A stretch of DNA of 5,836 nt from Rhizobiales bacterium UBA697 (GTDB lineage Bacteria > Pseudomonadota > Alphaproteobacteria > Rhizobiales > Ancalomicrobiaceae), in assembly GCA_002298965.1 (NCBI GenBank), contig DBMN01000090.1, forward strand, positions 1 through 5,836. The letters are read 5' to 3'. This document shows positions 4,115 to 5,836 of the stretch, piece after piece. Within the stretch, counting starts at the first letter, position 1; the number at the start of each line of letters is the position of its first letter. The notes below the pieces were generated by a model. The model saw only the letters and a list, made by a program, of their open reading frames with translations. It had not been told where the DNA came from and did not search any database. Position numbers and translations under genes: made by a program.

Positions 4115-5836
4115 TCAGATCGAACCGTGGAAGGTGCGCGAGATCACGTCGAGCTGCTGCTCGCGGGTGAGCTTGACGAAGTTCACGGCATAGCCGGAGA
4201 CGCGCACCGTCAGCTGCGGATAGAGCTCGGGATGCTCCATCGCCTCCTGGAGCAGCGCCCGGTCGAAGACGTTGACGTTGACGTGGTGACCGGAGGCGGC
4301 GGCGAAGGCGTCGAGACAGGCGGCGAGGTTCTGCCGCCGCTCCTGCGGCAGCCGGCCGAGGGCGTCCGGCGTCGCCGAGGCGGTCCAGGAGATGCCGTCG
4401 AGCGAGCACTGGTAGGGGATCTTGGCGACGGAGGCACCCGCCGCGACGAAGCCCTTGGTGTCGCGCCCGTTCATCGGGTTGGCGCCCGGCGCGAAGGGCT
4501 CGCCGGCGCGGCGACCGTCCGGCGTGTTGCCGGTCTTCTTGCCGTAGACGACGTTGGAGGTGATCGTCAGCACCGACTGGGTCGGCATCGACTTGCGATA
4601 GAAATGCGGCTGCGCCCGGATCTTCTCCATGAAGGTCTCGGCCAGCCACACCGCGATCGCATCGGCGCGGTCGTCGTTGTTGCCGTAGGCCGGATAGTCG
4701 CCCTCGATGCGGTAGTCGACGACGAGGCCGGTCGCATCGCGCACCGGGCTCACCTCGGCATGTTTGATCGCCGAGAGACTGTCGGCGGCGACCGACAGAC
4801 CGGCGATGCCGCAGGCCATGGTGCGCAGGATGTCACGATCGTGCAGCGCCATCTCGATCCGCTCGTAGGCGTATTTGTCGTGCATGTAGTGGATGCAGTT
4901 GAGCGCGGTCACGTAGGTTTCCGCCAGCCAGTCCATCATCGGATCGAACTTGGCCATCACCGCATCGAAGTCGAGCACGTCGCCCTCGAGCGGCGCGAAG
5001 CCTTCCGCCACCACGTCGCCCGACTTCTCGTCGCGGCCGCCGTTGATGGCGTAGAGCAGCGCCTTGGCGAGGTTCGCCCGCGCCCCGAAGAACTGCATCT
5101 GCTTGCCGATCCGCATGGCGGAGACGCAGCAGGCGATGCCGTAGTCGTCGCCCCAGTGGGGCCTCATGACGTCGTCGTTCTCGTACTGGATCGCCGACGT
5201 CTTGATCGACACCTCGGCGCAATATTCCTTGAAGCCCTCCGGCAGCTCGGTCGACCAGAGCACGGTCAGGTTCGGCTCCGGCGCCGGGCCGAGGTTGAAG
5301 AGGGTCTGGAGGAAACGGAAGGACGACCTGGTGACGAGCGTGCGCCCGTCCTCGCCCATGCCGCCGATCGATTCCGTCACCCAGGTCGGATCGCCGGAGA
5401 AGAGCTGGTCGTATTCCGGCGTGCGCAGGAAGCGGACGATGCGCAGCTTGATGACGAGATCGTCGATCATCTCCTGCGCCGCCTCCTCCGTCAGGATGCC
5501 GGCGTCGAGATCGCGCTGGATGTAGACGTCGAGGAAGGTCGAGACGCGGCCGAGCGACATGGCGGCGCCGTTCTGTTCCTTCACCGCGGCGAGATAGCCG
5601 AGGTAGGTCCACTGGATCGCCTCGCGGGCGTTCGCCGCCGGGCGCTTCAGGTCGCAGCCGTATTTGGCGCCCATCTCGACCAGTTCGGCGAGCGCGCGAT
5701 ACTGCTCGGAGAGTTCCTCGCGCAGACGGATCGTGTCCTCGTCGTAGACCGCCTTGTCGAGCGCGTGGAAGGCGGTGAGGCGTTCCTTGCGCAGGAAGTC
5801 GACGCCGTAGAGGGCGACGCGGCGATAGTCGCCGAT
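4115..5836 (-). CDS. pflB: Pyruvate formate-lyase (formate C-acetyltransferase), C-terminal 573 residues, partial
   Basis: PflB is a cytoplasmic glycyl-radical enzyme that converts pyruvate and CoA to acetyl-CoA and formate without oxygen. The frame stays open to the right edge: the first visible residues, IGDYRRVALYGVDFLRKE, match the family interior, so the ATG at 5674 is not the start. About 180 N-terminal residues are missing compared with the 760-residue E. coli enzyme. The adjacent catalytic cysteines lie in GIACCVSAM (codons at 5126-5131), and the radical glycine lies in VRVSGYAVNF (codon 4193-4195), 25 residues from the C terminus as in E. coli. Other conserved blocks are ESIGGMG, QYENDD, MQFFGARANLAK, IHYMHDKY, MACGIAGLSVAADSLSAIKH, TQSVLTITSNVVYGKKTGN and DGRRAGEPF. 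The Cys-Cys pair separates PFL from diol dehydratase or choline lyase relatives; a 2-ketobutyrate-active form such as TdcE cannot be excluded. It converges on metQ, and no activase gene follows it. Confidence 0.96.
   Translation of the reverse strand: MGDYRRVALYGVDFLRKERLTAFHALDKAVYDEDTIRLREELSEQYRALAELVEMGAKYGCDLKRPAANAREAIQWTYLGYLAAVKEQNGAAMSLGRVSTFLDVYIQRDLDAGILTEEAAQEMIDDLVIKLRIVRFLRTPEYDQLFSGDPTWVTESIGGMGEDGRTLVTRSSFRFLQTLFNLGPAPEPNLTVLWSTELPEGFKEYCAEVSIKTSAIQYENDDVMRPHWGDDYGIACCVSAMRIGKQMQFFGARANLAKALLYAINGGRDEKSGDVVAEGFAPLEGDVLDFDAVMAKFDPMMDWLAETYVTALNCIHYMHDKYAYERIEMALHDRDILRTMACGIAGLSVAADSLSAIKHAEVSPVRDATGLVVDYRIEGDYPAYGNNDDRADAIAVWLAETFMEKIRAQPHFYRKSMPTQSVLTITSNVVYGKKTGNTPDGRRAGEPFAPGANPMNGRDTKGFVAAGASVAKIPYQCSLDGISWTASATPDALGRLPQERRQNLAACLDAFAAASGHHVNVNVFDRALLQEAMEHPELYPQLTVRVSGYAVNFVKLTREQQLDVISRTFHGSI

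Noticed and set aside
3177..4649. 490-codon minus-strand frame crossing the metQ-pflB gap
   Set aside because: It runs through the terminator and is out of frame with pflB. Both strands already have well-supported genes there, and the product is low-complexity.
5672..5674. ATG at 5674 as the start of pflB
   Set aside because: The same frame continues to the right edge with conserved PFL sequence (IGDYRRVALYG), so this is an internal methionine.

Overview
The window is GC-rich, and its codons strongly favour G or C at the third position. Its proteins resemble those of high-GC Alphaproteobacteria. Hyphomicrobiales-like is my best guess, but this comes from general composition and protein style, not from a marker gene. 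A pyruvate formate-lyase suggests the host can ferment or live with little oxygen.

Layout from left to right: (1) the last 14 codons (13 residues and a stop) of a probable plus-strand gene, ending at 44; (2) a complete minus-strand PhnM-family amidohydrolase at 64-1230, tail to tail with the first gene; (3) a 251-bp divergent intergenic region at 1231-1481, with a spaced 9-bp inverted repeat and two mutually exclusive hairpins next to the metN ribosome binding site; (4) a complete plus-strand ABC importer operon of the methionine family: metN (ATPase, 1482-2504), metI (permease, 2494-3159, overlapping metN by 11 bp) and metQ (periplasmic binding protein, 3213-4007); (5) a strong intrinsic terminator at 4034-4070 and a second weaker hairpin; (6) the C-terminal three quarters of pyruvate formate-lyase pflB on the minus strand, from its stop at 4115 to beyond the right edge.

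How the genes work together: MetN, MetI and MetQ form one D/L-methionine-type importer. MetQ captures substrate in the periplasm, MetI forms the pore, and MetN drives transport and carries the C-terminal NIL domain that senses methionine. PhnM belongs to the carbon-phosphorus lyase pathway for phosphonate use, but no other phn gene is visible, so its presence here is unexplained. PflB splits pyruvate into acetyl-CoA and formate under anaerobic conditions; its activase gene is not in view.

I found no convincing new multi-gene system. The points most worth a second look are the isolated PhnM-family protein, the structured leader in front of metN, and a MetQ without a lipidation cysteine.
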